A stretch of 55,133 nucleotides of DNA from Rhizaria sp. SCN 62-66. Its lineage: Eukaryota > Rhizaria, unplaced. The stretch covers positions 1-55,133 of the forward strand of contig MEDY01000372.1 in NCBI GenBank assembly GCA_001724265.1, given 5' to 3'. The translations under genes and the position numbers were made by a program. Under the pieces are notes generated by a model. The model was not told where the DNA came from. It did no database searches and saw nothing but the letters and a program-made list of their open reading frames with translations. Below, piece by piece: positions 21,367 through 32,219 of this stretch (position 1 is its first letter; each line of letters starts with the position of its first letter).

Positions 21367-22628
21367 TGCCGCCGGCCCTGCAGGGTTTCCAGGGCCTGAT
21401 GGGGCTGCTGCAGAGCCTCCCGGGCATCGGCGAGGCTATTCAGGGCCAACTGGGCCAGCCGGGCCAAGGGCAGCAGGGGCAGCAACAGGTGTTCCCAGGA
21501 GGCTGGCCCTTCGGCAACCTCGGCGGCCTCGGTGGCGGCTTTGGCGGCGGCTTCGGCGGCTTCGGCGGCAGCGGCGCCGTCGCGGGCATGGGCGCGGGCG
21601 CGATTGCGGCGCTGCCGCGGACCGTGTACACGGAGAGCATGATCGCGGAGGCCGAGGCGGCCGAGGCGGAAGCCGAGGCTGAGGCTAATGGCAACGGTAA
21701 CAGTGGCAGTGAGGCGACTACGGCGGATGCTGCTGACGCTGCCGCCAGCAGCGATGGGGTCAATGCATCTGACTCCCCTGCTGCTGCTGCTGCTGCTGCC
21801 GACTCTCTTGCTGCTGACTCTGCCGCCGCCCCTGTCGCCCCTGCTGCCGCTGCGAGCGCGAGTGCGAGCGCGAGTGTTGAAGACGACTCCGACAACGACG
21901 AAGACGGAAACAACGACAACAACAACAACAGCAGCAGTAGCAGCAGCAGCACTGAGACAGAGGCAACCACTGCCATTACCCCTTCCACTGCCACTGCGAC
22001 TGAACCTCCCACTGCGACTGAACCGATTACTCCAGGTGCCAGTGCTGCTGTCCCGAGCGCGTTCGCGCCCAGCTCTCGGCGCAGCTGCGGCGTGTGTTTG
22101 GAGCCCTACCGCGCGGGCGACGCGGCCGTGGATCTGCCGTGCGGCCACCGCTTCCACGCCACCTGCGCCGCCGAGTGGCTGGCCCGCCGCGCCACCTGCC
22201 CGCTCTGCCGCGCCAACGCCCACGGCAACGGCGACGGTAACGGCAACGCTGTCAGCGGCGGTAGCAGCAACGCGGGCACCAACGCTCATGGGGCGCGGGC
22301 GCCGCCGCCGCGAGTGCAGGTGCAGGTGCAGCAGTTCAACATGCCTCTGCCGCCTCAAAGGCCACACCAACAACAACAACAGCAGCAGCAGCGTCATCAT
22401 CACGTGATCAATATCCCCTTGGGCCCGCACAACAACAACAACAACAACGCCGGCGCCAATGCGAACGGCGGCAGCAACGGCAACGGCAATGGCGGCGGGA
22501 ATGGATTGACGCTGCACACGATGGTCAACGGCGTCCCCGTTGCGATTCCCCTCGGCAACAACAACAGCCTGAGCATGAACATCAACAACAACAACAACAA
22601 CGGCGGCAACGGCAACAATCCTGCAGCA

Positions 22629-22659
<31 letters not shown>

Positions 22660-24251
22660 AGCGCGGTCCAGGCACGCAGGTCTCGGAGGCGTCGTTGCGC
22701 GAGGTGAGCCTGCAGATCCACTCGCTGCGGCACCAGATGGCGCGGCTCTCGCAGCGCATGGGCCGCTGGGAGCAACAGCAGGAGCGCCTCATCGCCGCGC
22801 TGGAGCGCGCCGCGCCCGCGCTCGGCCTGGGCAACGCTGCGGAGCCGCAGCAGCCGCAGCAGCCTCAGTTTCAGCATCAGCAGCAGCAGCAGTATTCGCA
22901 GTCGCCGTCGCAGCAAGTGCAGCCCGAGCCGTCGTCGTCGCTGTCCCTGCCGGCGCTACCGCCGTCGTCGTCGCCGTCGCTCTGCGCGGCCGTGATCGCG
23001 GCCGCCTTCGACCGCGACAGCAGCAGCAGCAGCGCCAGCGTCCTTGACGCCGCGGGCCGCAGCCGCAGCAGCAGCGGCAGCAACGCGGCCGCGAAGAACA
23101 CTGCTGGTGCTGCTGCTGGTGCGCGTGCTGCTGCTCGCAGCCGGAGCTCCAGCACCAGTCCTGACAACAAGCCAGATGCTGCGCCATCTGCAACGCCGAC
23201 GGCGACGGCGACAGCGACTGCCGCGAAGCCTGTCGCGAAGTCTCCGCCACCCCCTGCCTCTGCTTCAGCCTCTGCAAAGTCGCCGTCGCCGTCGCCGTCG
23301 CCGTCGCCTCAGCCTCAGCCTCAGCCTCAGCCTCAGCCTCAGCCTCAGCCGCTGACACAGCTGCCGCAGCCGCAGCCGACGCATGCGCCGCTGCAGACGC
23401 GGCTGTTCGCGGGCGGACTGCCCTCGATCTGCATCAGCGACCTGGTGGGCGGCCTCAACTCGATCATGCTCGAGCCGCCGCTGCCCGCCAACGCGTCGCC
23501 GCAGCAGCAGCAGCAGCGGGAGCGGTAGCGGCGTCTGGTGGTGCCCGAGGGGCTGGTCGTGCGCCGCGGCGACAACGCCTGGGCGCGGGCCGGTCCGCTG
23601 CGCCGCCTGCCTCACCCCGGCGGCAACAGCAGCGGCGACGCCGTCACTGAGAGTGGCGACGGCGACAGCGGTGGCGGTGGTAGCGGCGCGCAGTCGGGCC
23701 CCCTGGTGCAGCTGTTCGCGCTCGCGACGCCGGCCGAGCGAGAGCGACAGGCGCTCGAGGTCGCGCGGGACCCCGCCCACCCGCTGCGAGAGGCCGTAGC
23801 GCACTTCATGCTGGGCGCCGCGGGCGCCGCGCACTCCCCGCCGCCGCTCTCGCCTGACCTGCTGCTCTTCACCGCGCTGGCGCTGCCCGAGGCGCAGCGG
23901 GCCGAGCTGGGCCTGCCGCCGCGCGCGCTCAGGTTCCCAACGCCCCACGCGCTATCACTGCTGAACCTCAACGCGCCCGCCGGCAGGCGCATCGTCGGCT
24001 TCCGCGTCGCAGAGCCGCGCAGCAGTGGCGGCGGCGGCCTGGCGGGCAGCTGGAGCCGCATCCGCATTCGATCCGTGCCCGCCGGAGCGTTGCCGGTCGC
24101 AGACGGCGGCGGCGGCGGCGGCGGCGGCGCTGCGGCTGCTGCGGTGGACGAAACCGAGGTGGACCTAGGGGCGGACAAGACCGTGGTCGCGATGCGCATG
24201 GTCGGCAGCACGCTGGCCGTGCTCGTGGCCCTGGGCAGGCCGCAGCTGTAA
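19218..24251 (+). CDS. RNF126/RNF115-like RING-H2 E3 ubiquitin ligase, read through two in-frame UAG codons
   Basis: Single exon ending at TAA (24249-24251), 1677 residues if UAG (codons 663 and 1437) is sense. The N-terminus MSRYYCYTCERRV...LCDECDDLYVEEI is a C4 zinc ribbon like the ubiquitin-binding finger of RNF126/RNF115/RNF181 ligases. At about 957-998 is a RING-H2 domain: CGVC, then C-x-H (CGHRFH), H-x2-C, and CPLC, with the eight ligands in order. Such ligases ubiquitinate misfolded or mislocalised proteins in the cytosol. Around these domains are very long Asn, Gln, Ser, Ala and Gly tracts. After the RING comes a helical region (LRHQMARLSQRMGRWEQQQERL) and then, past the second UAG, an ordered-looking end of about 240 residues (LVVPEGLVVRRGDNAWAR...VVAMRMVGSTLAVLVAL) not expected in RNF126. 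Canonical relatives are 150-350 residues, so this is greatly expanded. Confidence 0.8.
21294..21365 (+). repeat. pure (CAG)24 repeat encoding polyglutamine
   Basis: Twenty-four consecutive CAG codons, with no CAA interruption, in the RING ligase frame shortly after its first in-frame UAG. Purity points to recent slippage expansion. Confidence 0.9.
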
Positions 24252-24803
24252 TCGCCATGGTTAACGTGCTGACTTTTAAGTCATCAGTAGCTGTAAGAAG
24301 TCAATTCGCTGACTTAGCGAACCAAACCAAGAACAAATGTAAACATTTAAGGACAGTACAGTACTATGGAAGGTTATTGTTTTTATGTTTTTATTTTTAT
24401 TCAAACGTGGATTGTAGACCGATATCTGGAGATATCTTAGTGTTTTACGCGACTTTATAAGTGTAGTTGATTCAAAGTGTTTTGTGACTTTTATCCGGTG
24501 ACTTTTATCCGTGTATTGCTTCAATTAAGTGAGAATTCAAGTTCATTTTTTATCTCCAATTTCTTAATCTCATTAATGTAGGATTATTCTTTGCTACTTG
24601 CTAACTACATAAGTGTACAGTACTACTGAGTACATGTGATGATGACCATAAACAATCAAGATTTTGTGTTCAAGTCTCCCTAAATTGGACGTACTGCGCC
24701 ACGTTATTGCTCCTTTGTGACAGTGACACGGATGCGTCCAGCTGCTTTTGTCGTCTCTTCGTTGCACTATTCGGCGCATGTTGGTGTGGCAGTGTTGCAG
24801 TGC
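24252..24803. other. intergenic spacer between convergent RING and B-box genes
   Basis: AT-rich 550-bp stretch carrying both 3' untranslated regions. ORFs here are short and AT-biased. No RNA gene or repeat was recognised. Confidence 0.5.
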
Positions 24804-27800
24804 TTAAGCTGCGCACATCAAAAAGTGCACCAAATACAGCACAAAGAGAAAGAGTCCCTCAAAGATACATACAAAGCAAAAAAGGGTTTTAAATGGGAAA
24901 AAGCAAGAAAAATAACCAAAACGCGACAGAATGTGGGGACTCAGGTGAAAAACGGCATCTAGAACCGCGATGAGTGCATTGGGTAGGCTGACACAAAAAA
25001 CACGAACCATGAGAAGCAGGAGTGCAACAAGACGTGACCATGGTGACCATGACGAGGCTTGCTCCTGTTCCAGTTGAAATACTTCTAACTGTGCTTTTAC
25101 AGACATCTTCGAGTTCAATAAGTAAAAATTGCGAGTTTTAAGCTTTTTAATTATGGACTGAAGTGTTACAATATTATGTTGCAACGAATTGTTTCCAACT
25201 TCTGCGATCTGCAGCCTACTCTCCAGCTCAAATGGATGCTGATACCATGAATTGTCAGGCGAGTAACAACTGCGCAGCATTCGAATGTGAGCAGTTGCTT
25301 TGTCAGCTCTTCGCTTCGCAGTATCATACTTTTTCTGATACAAAATCCAAGATTGCAGCGCAAATTTGTACTTACTTTCCCATCCAGTCTTGCACCGACG
25401 CTATGCAGCATCTACACAAGCATTTGCCTTTGCAAGCTTGACAAGCAACTCCTGATTGCGCCCTTGCAGAGCGGCAACCGCAGTCTCAGCAGCTATGAGC
25501 CTATCTATGACGGCGTCCGTCTCAGTCGCTACGGCGTCCGACAACAGCTGGAGCGCGCGCGCTTGCTGCACGACGTCGGGGAACGACACGCCGCACCGCA
25601 CGCGCACCACGGCCGAGGCGTCAGCGAGACTGCTTGTGCTGTTGCTCATCGTGTTCTTCGCCTCATAGTCGAGCAGCGCTTGGCTCAAGGATGGCGATAG
25701 ATTAAGGGCGACCGCGGCTGTAGTGCGCACGTTTTCGGCACCAGTGTCGCTTACTGCGTTCCAATTTGCTTCAATTTTAGGACTTTCTCCAGCCAGCCAA
25801 ATTTCACCCGCAGACTCGTTCTCGTTGTTGCCATGCTTGCTTAAACCATCAACCAGGTGCGTGGTGAAGATTGCATTCACGCGACCGAACGTGTTCGCGA
25901 CGGTTGCGAAAGGAGCCACAACATCATCAATCGCGGAAGTCACAGAATAGTGACTCTTGCCCTGCTTTATCTTCTACTTCTGCTTATTGCTATTGCCTTT
26001 GTTGTCCTCCGAGATGCCAGAAACGCTTGGTGTCAATGTCTTCTTATGATTCTTCCTCTTGCCATCGATGCAGTCCTGATTACTGTTCTGTTGCTTTTGA
26101 CTCAAGCTACTGCTGGCGTTTTGAGAGTCGTGGCCGTTGTCGTCGTCGTCGTCGTCGTCGTCATCGTTGGTGAAGACCAGTCTATCTATAGCACGCGCCC
26201 GAGTGCCACAGGCCTTATAGAGCGAATTGAGCGCTTTCCAAATTGGTTTCGCTGTTGTCTCGCAGATAAGTCCGCACTCACACGGCTCGCGCCAGTCAAC
26301 ACCTTCAACGCCGTTACTATCAGTAATGTTAGCAGCCAGAGGTTGCGCCGCACAGATGCAGCCACGGCGCGCGCGGAAGTGGAAGCGCACGCCGCAGAGC
26401 TCGACAGAGCCCAGCTCTACGGGCAGCGCCCCGCGCATGAGCGCAGAAAGCGGCACGTCAGCCTCGCAAACGGCCTCACGCGGGGCCGCAGCGGTGCTGG
26501 CGTCGTTGATCGCGTCCGTGATGACTTCGTAAGCGGTCGTTTGCTCTGAAGTGAGCTGAGGGGAGACGCGGGCAGGCCAGCCGCGGCTCGCAGCGGCGAG
26601 CGCAGACAGCTCCGTAATGCTGGGGGCGGCGACAGACTCTGTAATCAGAGAGAGATTCTCGCGCGCGGTGGCAAGCTTTTTGTCGTCAGTAATGGATGAC
26701 TGCGTAATGTAGAGCTTGAGCTGCGACAGTACGGTCGCAAGGGGCGCCACAGCTTGTGCGGCAAAAGTCTTGCTTTGATCAAGCAGCACTGTGTGCTTGC
26801 TGCTAACGTCGTCCTGGAGCTGCTTCATCGAATTCCTTTGCATCTACAAGGTTTTCAGCAAAATGCAAAAGTTTGGAGCAGCGCAAATATGCAAAGCCAT
26901 TTTGTGAATTGCAATATGGAATCAGCTAGAGTCGACAAACAGCACGGGGCTAAATAGGCATACATGACCCTGTTGCATTGCATGATTTGTTGTGATCATA
27001 ATTTCATCTATTAGACAAACCTAAATCTCGCATTTGAACTTCAAGAGCTGCGGCTGGAGCTGCTCTGCGAGGGCCTGGAGCTCCGTGCGGATGTCAGTAA
27101 GCATGCGGAAACTGTGATCTTTATGCTCGCCTCGCATAATCAAGCACTGTCCGCATATGGGGGTGTTGCAACTGTCGCACCAGTTGACGATATCGATCGG
27201 CGGAGTATGAAGGTGACAGTACTGCAACACAATATACATGTACAGGTGTACATTGTACATATTGTACACCATATCAACAGGTAATGATGAAAAACAAATG
27301 ACGAGTGTCATGAGAGCTGATGATCAAGTGCGAAAGTACATTTGTACTCGCATCGTATTTACGAATAATAGAGATTGAGCAATTGAAAATACAGGTATAC
27401 ATACAAGCGACATATATATGTCAGCATACAATAGCAGATTCGCGGACAAACGTACGTTAGGGTTGTTTGGGAGCACGCTAGGGGCAGTAGTTGGCGTCTT
27501 TGGCTCATGGAGCGCGAGTTGAGTCTAAATTCAGCATAGAGTAGGGGCAACACAACGTGAATGGTCATTTAATTATGCATCAAAGTGAGAGAAAATGGCG
27601 TTTGATAAAACCAGAGGAGTGTCATTAGTCCATCGCGGCGCGGATTGGCGTGTGACCATGATGACTTCGTAAGACTTACCTTCAAACAACTCACACAGCA
27701 GTCCAAAGCTAGACCTCCGGGGGGAGTAATAAAACTTTTTCTGCAGAGCCTACAGCTTGAAACCCGTGCTGACATAACTGGGTGACTGGAATCATTGTGG

Positions 27801-27874
27801 AAACAAATGAGTTTTGGGTGTTGAGTGACACTTAGGGAGCGTGTGTTACATGAGAGGTCGACCCACTTGAGCAT
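24804..27874 (-). CDS. B-box (TRIM-like) protein with C-terminal membrane segments and three in-frame UAG codons
   Basis: Four exons on the minus strand: 27874-27680, 27524-27456, 27221-27021 and 26843-24804, all joined at phase 0 (donors gtaagt, gtacgt, gtttgt), ending at TAA; 834 residues if UAG is sense. UAGs are codons 155 (last of exon 3), 445 and 636. Exon 1 holds a Cys-rich CRLCRKSF...CCVSCLK segment that could be a B-box 1 or divergent finger. Exon 3 holds a good B-box 2: CHLH, WCDSC, ICGQC and a final H-x2-H in EHKDHSF. Helical, partly coiled-coil sequence follows, then a Gly/Asp-rich acidic linker, more helices (AETAVAALQGRNQELLVKL) and strongly hydrophobic segments in the last 85 residues. 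TRIM proteins are mostly ubiquitin ligases, but no RING is seen here. Exon 3 could instead end 12 bases earlier, at a weaker donor, which would remove the first UAG only. Confidence 0.68.
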
Positions 27875-28603
27875 GGTGATCTGATAGGACAGTTTTTGAG
27901 AGCTCAGTGCATTTATAATAATAATAATAATAATATGTTTACGTGATATTCTTAGAGCCTTAGCGGCTAAGTGCGCGCTGTTTTATGGCTATCTGCATGC
28001 GGTAAGGTGATGTCATTGCAACAAATAGGATCTCACTTGCTTTGGACGTTTTTGTGGATTTCTGTTTGACCGTGGTGACTGGTGACCACTGGTGACCTGG
28101 TGAGATGTGACGGCCACGACTAGTGTGTGAGCGTGGCTTTGAGATGAATGTGGAGTACCCACTGGTACATTGGCATCAGCTCAAGGTGGTAAATACGATG
28201 AAGACTCACCAGATTGTTTAGGTCGATGAAAGAAAATAAGAAGTAGCTGAGGTGTATACGGACAAACGTTCCCACAAAGGTCATCAAGATCATATTATGA
28301 TATATCAAGCTTGAGCAGTCTTCTTCGGTATTCAGTTTTTCACTTCAAATACGTCTATGTACTCATTATTGATTGCTACGTTCGGCTTCTCATCCCTCAG
28401 GAAGGCCACACTCCGGCAAACTCTATCGAGACCTCGCTTAGTTTCTGTTTCGCATTGACGCGAGCTTAAGAAGTCGCATGAATCACGTCTGCGTCTTGTA
28501 GTCGTAATCTGAATGAAATTAAATCGTAAGCTTATGGTTAAATACTAGTGATTGAAACGCCAGCTCACGTCGGCGCATTCTCTCATAGTCAACCTTAGTC
28601 GAC
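27875..28603. other. intergenic region upstream of the B-box gene, with a (TAA)n microsatellite
   Basis: AT-rich spacer between two minus-strand genes. It holds the B-box gene promoter and the 3' region of the NIPA gene. A TAA/ATA microsatellite lies at about 27913-27936. No coding or RNA feature is supported. Confidence 0.5.
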
Positions 28604-31464
28604 TCAGTCGACCTCGCGAATGAACCGCGAGCGTCGCAGCTGCTCCTTGTCCTTAAGCCCGCGCACGGGCCGCTTGGACTTGCTCGGCGTGTCACTCGCA
28701 CCGGCAGCAGCAGCGGCACCGGCGCTGGCATTGCCGTCCGCGGCAAGAGTAGCAGCAGCAGGAGCGGCAGCGCCTTGCTGCTTCTGCTTCTCGCCTGCAC
28801 TGTTGTTGCTCGCCGCGTTGCCAACGCTGCCTAGACTGCCGTAGTCCTGGCTGTGGCCGCCCTTGTTGCTCCCGGCGCCCGCATTGCCGGCGCCGGCGCC
28901 GGCGCTGTTGGCCGCGGCGGCGGTGTTGCTGTGCGCGCGGCTCAGGCGCTCGCGCTCGTACTCGCTCTCGTCGTCAGCCGAGGCGGTGGCGGTGCGGCGC
29001 ATGCCCCACATCGCGCCCGCGAGCCCCGTGACAAAGAGCAGGCCCTGCGGCGCCGACATCTGCTTGTACTCCTCGAAGAAAACGAGTCCGGAGCAGATCA
29101 CGAGCAGTGTGGAACACGCAAAGTAGAAGGGGTAAACGACCGACGCGCGGCCGCGGCGCAGCGCCTGGTTCAGGAAGTACATACTGGATATAAACCACAA
29201 GAGCAATTAAAAAAGAAAAATGGGTAAACATGTGTGAGGTATGAGTTTGAATAGTCGTAAACTATGAGCGTAAACTAAAGTAGAGTATATTTTTGTAGTT
29301 TCGACCCTGACACGTACGTGGTCGATGCGCAGAAGATGAAGAGGAGGAAGATGAGCCACGAGAGCGGCTGGAACAGGTCAACGGCTTCAGCCTCGGCCGC
29401 TGGGCCCCCGTGCGGCCCCCCCGGCAGCGCCACAGCGGCAGCGGGAGCGGGACTGACTGGGGCCGACAGCAGCGCGGTGCCGTTGCCAGCAATCGCGCCG
29501 TCGCCGTCGCTGTCGCCGGTGACCGCGGCGGCCGCGCCGGCGATGGCGGCCGTAACGGTCTGCCCGGCAGCGTGCGAGGCAGCGCGCGTGGCCTGGGCGA
29601 GCTGGCCCAGCGAGGCCTTGAGCAGCTGCATGCTGCACTTGGCGAAGAGCACGCTGAAACACGCTACCAGAGCGGCGACGAAGGCGGCGACGAGCGCCGA
29701 CTGCGGGAGCAGCTGGCGCACGCACAGCGCAAGCCCCAGCAGCGTGAGCACGGCCGCCGCGAAGACGTGGAACAGACGCGAGCGGAATAGCAGCCGCAGG
29801 CGCGCCAGCGGGTAGTCCTGAGAGAGTCGATGGAGAGGGAATATATGCGGATATAATGAGAGTTTGAGACAATAAATATAGTATAATTAACATGAAAAGA
29901 ATAAAATACTCATTATCAACGTATTTCCTGAGATAAAGATGGATTTGTCGTGTTAAGCGTATTTATGCTCTTTGTTTCAGTCGCACGTACCTGGTTGCCG
30001 TGGGGCGCCGAGAGCACGACGCAGAGGGCGCCGGCGACGATGGCGGCGGCGGCTACGAGGTAGCGGCGCGTAACGCGCTCGTTGTGAAGCAGCGCAGCCC
30101 AGAGCGCGTTGCTCAGCAGCGCGCAGGACGAGAGCACTGCGATGAGCGACTGCGAGCCCAGACCCATTGCCAGCCCGGACAGGACCTGGACAGGGGGGGG
30201 GGGGAATTGAGAAAGGATGAGGAAATAAGCGATTACAAGCAGGAGACATAAGATCAATACACATACATTAAATAAATCATTTAATTCGAGTTGGATATGC
30301 GAATATTGATGCTATCAAAGCTCGTGTCGTCCAGATGGAAAGCAGAGAGAGAGTTTGCAATCATTGTTGTTCTAGATATCACACAAGACGCACCTCGCCG
30401 AGCAGGAAAATGCAGAGCCCGAGCACCCACACCGGAGTGCGGTAGACCGGCGGCACGGCCACCCAGCCGGGCGGCGGCCGCTTGCCCGGGGCCAGCTCCA
30501 GCGCCGACAGCAGCGCAGTCTCGGCGTCGACGTCGGCGTCGTGGGCCTTAGGCAGCGCTAGCGGGCGCGACTGGCGCGACAGCGGCCGCGACGGCGGCGC
30601 GCTCACCGGGTTGCTGCTGTTGCTGCTGTCATTACCGCTGAGGCTGCTGCTGTTGCTGTTGTTGGCATCGACGGGAGGGAACAGGTTGCTCGCGTTGTTG
30701 CTAGAGCTGTCCGTATCGTAGGCGCTTTGCTTCGGCGCAGCCAGAAAGCCAGCGCCAGCGCCGGCGCCAAAAGCTGAGCCAGAGGTGGAGCCAAAGGCGG
30801 AGCCGGAGCTGGAGCCGGACGACAGCAAAGGAGTCGTGACACTGAGCGAGGCGTTGCCGAGCAAGCCCTGCTCCAAGTCTGCGCCAGCGCCAGCGCCGGT
30901 GCCAGCGCCGGTGGCGGCCGCGGCCACGCCGTCGTCACCGTTGCCGCTGGCAAACACAGCGGCCGCCGCAGCGCCGTCGGCGCCGAGGTCTTCGTCGCTG
31001 CCGCTGTCATCATCGTCATCGCTGCTGCCGCTGATGCTGTTTTCGATAGCAGCTGTGTCGGCAGCAGCAGCAGCAGCAGCAGCAGCAGCGGCGGCAGAGG
31101 AAGATGCCACCACGCTGCCTGCAGCACCAGCGTCGTTGTTATTGATGCCCGCAATCAAGCCCGCGCTCGCGCTGCCTTTATCATGCGAGTGCGGGTGGGC
31201 GGCGGCGGCGGAGGCCCCATAGGCACCGGGCCCGGTCGCGGGGGCGCCACCGCGCAGGCGCGCGCGCTCCCAGCGCCGATCGGCCCTGCGGCGCGCGCGG
31301 CGCAGCGCGCGCTCGTTGTTCTTGGCGGCGGCGGCCTCGGCGGCGGCGTGCTGCGAGTGGCCCAGCTTCTGCACATTAAGGCCCAGAGTCGTGCAGCTGG
31401 TACCGACGAGGCACAACACGGACGCCAGCGCCCACTGCGGCACGTCGGGCAGCGGAAGTGACAT
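28604..31464 (-). CDS. NIPA-type magnesium transporter with large low-complexity loop
   Basis: Four exons on the minus strand: 31464-30394, 30185-29991, 29817-29318 and 29183-28604. Phases are 0, 0 and 2+1; the stop is TGA; 781 residues. NIPA family members move Mg2+ across plasma or endosomal membranes. The family pattern is clear once spliced: a first helix (WALASVLCLVGTSCTTLGLNVQK), then W-x-LG-x-CIFLLGE with GLAMGLGSQSLIAVL, then SNALWAALLHNERVTRR, two further helices, and MYFLNQAL...YPFYFACSTLLVICSG...FFEEY, which matches the YLNKAL and P-x-YYV parts of NIPA. An extra loop of roughly 290 residues, rich in Asn, Ser, Asp and Ala, separates helix 1 from helix 2, and a second insert interrupts exon 3. 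Usual members have about 330 residues. The hydrophilic C-terminal tail is also Ala/Ser-rich. Intron 1 has a run of 12 Cs just before its acceptor. Confidence 0.85.
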
Positions 31465-32219
31465 CGGGCGGGGGCGGGGGCTGCGGGCGGGAGCAGAACG
31501 ACGCCTTCAGAGAGCCGAGTTGAACGGACGTGAGCGGGCTACGCAGGCTCGAGAGGGGGCAGCGCTCTGGGGACGGGTGTGGTGAGCCTTGTTGCGGCAC
31601 CAAGGAGGGTTCGAAAATGAAGCTGCGAGGATCAAATAAAGCAAAGGTGAGATAGACCAAAGCAGTGAGCATGGAGTGCGGTACCGACGAGATAAGTCAA
31701 AGCAGACGGAGGCGCGAGAGAGGTGGGTCTGAGCAACCTTGATGTGATCATAGAGCACGACAACGAAGGTCAGATCGAGTACATTTAAAGGAGAGAGCAT
31801 GATAAGTACATGTAACAAAGATATCAGGCTGTTGTTTTGATCTGGCGAATTTTGACAGAGATACGTTGGAGGACAGCTCGTGGTGACGGAGGAGGGTGCA
31901 ACCACGGTCGCATTCGAGTCGGACAAAGGCTTGCCAGAAAGCCTCTAAATAAGTTGCCAGAGTCTGTTGTATAGCATAAATCAAAGTGAATTGAAGTATC
32001 ATTGCATTATATTATGTATATTCGATTTTATTATTCGCTTAATTTTTGTTCTTCCCCTCACGCTCACACCCCTCTTCCAACCCACGTGCTCTGCACTTTG
32101 TTCCGTGCGGCTCCAACTTCGCCACAGCACCCAAGCAGCACCCTTTCTGCTCCGTGCACACCTGATCTACCCGACTTTCTCGCCGCTTTTGCGCCGCTGC
32201 ATTGTCTTTGCGAGAGCCC
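31465..32219. promoter_or_regulatory. divergent upstream region of the NIPA and TrhO-like genes
   Basis: 755 bp between two outward-facing starts. The part next to the NIPA gene is GC-rich and the middle is AT-rich. A pyrimidine-rich leader precedes the TrhO-like gene. No specific element was recognised; the role is inferred from orientation. Confidence 0.4.

Noticed and set aside
21261-22916. 551-residue minus-strand ORF opposite the RING gene
   Set aside because: The poly-Leu and Arg tracts are the antisense of CAG and GCG repeats. The plus strand has the zinc ribbon and RING domains.
25401-25417. Tiny introns (about 15 nt, GT...TAG) removing UAGs in the B-box gene
   Set aside because: Fifteen-base introns exist in some ciliates, but all 18 other introns here are 93-314 bp and share a G at +5, which these lack.
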